A DNA stretch of 12,005 nt from NCBI GenBank assembly GCA_035289745.1, contig DATDWF010000019.1, positions 1-12,005 on the forward strand, written 5' to 3'. The stretch comes from JAUYQE01 sp035289745. Its GTDB lineage: Archaea > Nanobdellota > Nanobdellia > Woesearchaeales > GW2011-AR9. This document shows positions 11,686 through 12,005 of this stretch, one piece after another (position 1 is the stretch's first letter; every line of letters starts with the position of its first letter). The notes under the pieces are model-generated. The model saw only the letters and a list, made by a program, of their open reading frames with translations, ran no database searches and was not told the origin of the DNA. A program made the position numbers and the translations under genes.

Positions 11686-11727
11686 GTTCTCATAACCAGT
11701 GAGAACTATTTCTCATTGCCAATGAGA
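11686..11727. repeat. Two tandem palindromes, operator-like
   Basis: GTTCTCA (11686-11692)/TGAGAAC (11700-11706) and TCTCATTG (11711-11718)/CAATGAGA (11720-11727) are perfect dyads. They share the half-site TTCTCA/TGAGA, repeated with a 23-base period (TTCTCAT at 11687 and 11710). They sit 22-71 bases upstream of the TATA box of the HTH-nucleotidyltransferase gene and about 120 bases before the TATA of the rightward gene. The remaining sequence to 11847 shows no feature. Confidence 0.6.
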
Positions 11728-11847
11728 GCTAAGAAACTGCTCGTCCCCTGCCCAAGCAGTGCTTTATTCTGTTTTAGAACTGACTGGAACTCTTCCTTCC
11801 CGTTTTTGGAACTTTTCTTCCAATGGCACGCTCGAAAAGCACCGCAA

Positions 11848-11858
11848 TATATATAAAT
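11848..11858 (+). promoter_or_regulatory. TATA box of the gene at the right edge
   Basis: TATATATAAAT is a strong TATA element that predicts a start near 11879 and a leader of about 19 bases before the ATG at 11898. Confidence 0.55.
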
Positions 11859-11897
11859 CTAAGAAATTTCCTCTCTTCAGCAAAAAGAGCGTGAATT

Positions 11898-12005
11898 ATG
11901 GGAAAAAAGAAGCATTCTATAAACCATCGGGTAGGTGGGCATCTCTTTACCGTAAGCATTTCTCTGCTGGTGGTTATCGCTTTAGTGAGCGTGCTTTTTG
12001 CGCTG
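11898..12005 (+). CDS. N-terminus of a membrane-anchored protein (cut by right edge)
   Basis: Only 36 codons are visible. The start MGKKKHSINHRVGG is basic. It is followed by an uninterrupted hydrophobic segment (residues 16-36, LFTVSISLLVVIALVSVLFA), which fits a signal anchor or signal peptide of an exported protein. No family can be assigned from this fragment. A strong TATA box (11848-11858) supports it as a real gene. Confidence 0.65.
   Translation, partial: MGKKKHSINHRVGGHLFTVSISLLVVIALVSVLFAL

Overview
The window looks like part of an archaeal chromosome of roughly even base composition. The evidence is a set of archaeal/eukaryotic-type information genes: ribosomal proteins L21e, S24e and S27ae, RNA polymerase subunits Rpo4 and Rpo7, the elongation factor Spt4, a DUF655 protein and a NurA nuclease. 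Most promoters have a TATA box centred about 25-30 bases before the start codon, so many mRNAs are probably leaderless. The small genes, many exported proteins and tRNAs broken by several short introns would fit a DPANN-type or similar reduced archaeon, but the lineage is inference.

Left part (1-3747): a Cys-rich exported protein running off the left edge and a class III signal-peptide (pilin-like) protein diverge from one shared TATA element. A leftward operon follows, encoding a multi-membrane protein, a PIN-domain nuclease and a small protein with a P-loop-like motif. A LAGLIDADG homing endonuclease gene then points rightward and ends inside a tRNA gene.

Centre (3738-6290): two tRNA genes are hidden by insertions. 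tRNA-Leu(UAA) carries three introns, at 9/10 region, 37/38 and the T-loop. tRNA-Thr(GGU) carries two, in the D-loop and at 37/38. Removing them leaves standard 86-nt and 73-74-nt tRNAs. Next come a secreted clan CD (caspase/CHAT-like) putative cysteine protease, NurA, and a roughly 206-base intergenic block closed by a perfect 12-bp inverted repeat that looks like a structured RNA.

Right part (6291-12005): rpl21e-rpo4-DUF655 run rightward. The block rpo7-spt4-rps24e-rps27ae-small EF-hand membrane protein runs leftward, with mutually exclusive hairpins between rpo7 and spt4. Then follow a beta-rich lipoprotein, a Tat-exported pyroglutamyl-peptidase, an HTH-nucleotidyltransferase protein with tandem operator-like palindromes upstream, and the start of a membrane-anchored protein cut by the right edge.

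The most notable content is the pair of adjacent multi-intron tRNAs with a homing endonuclease gene overlapping the first one, followed by the unexplained structured RNA block at 6040-6245.
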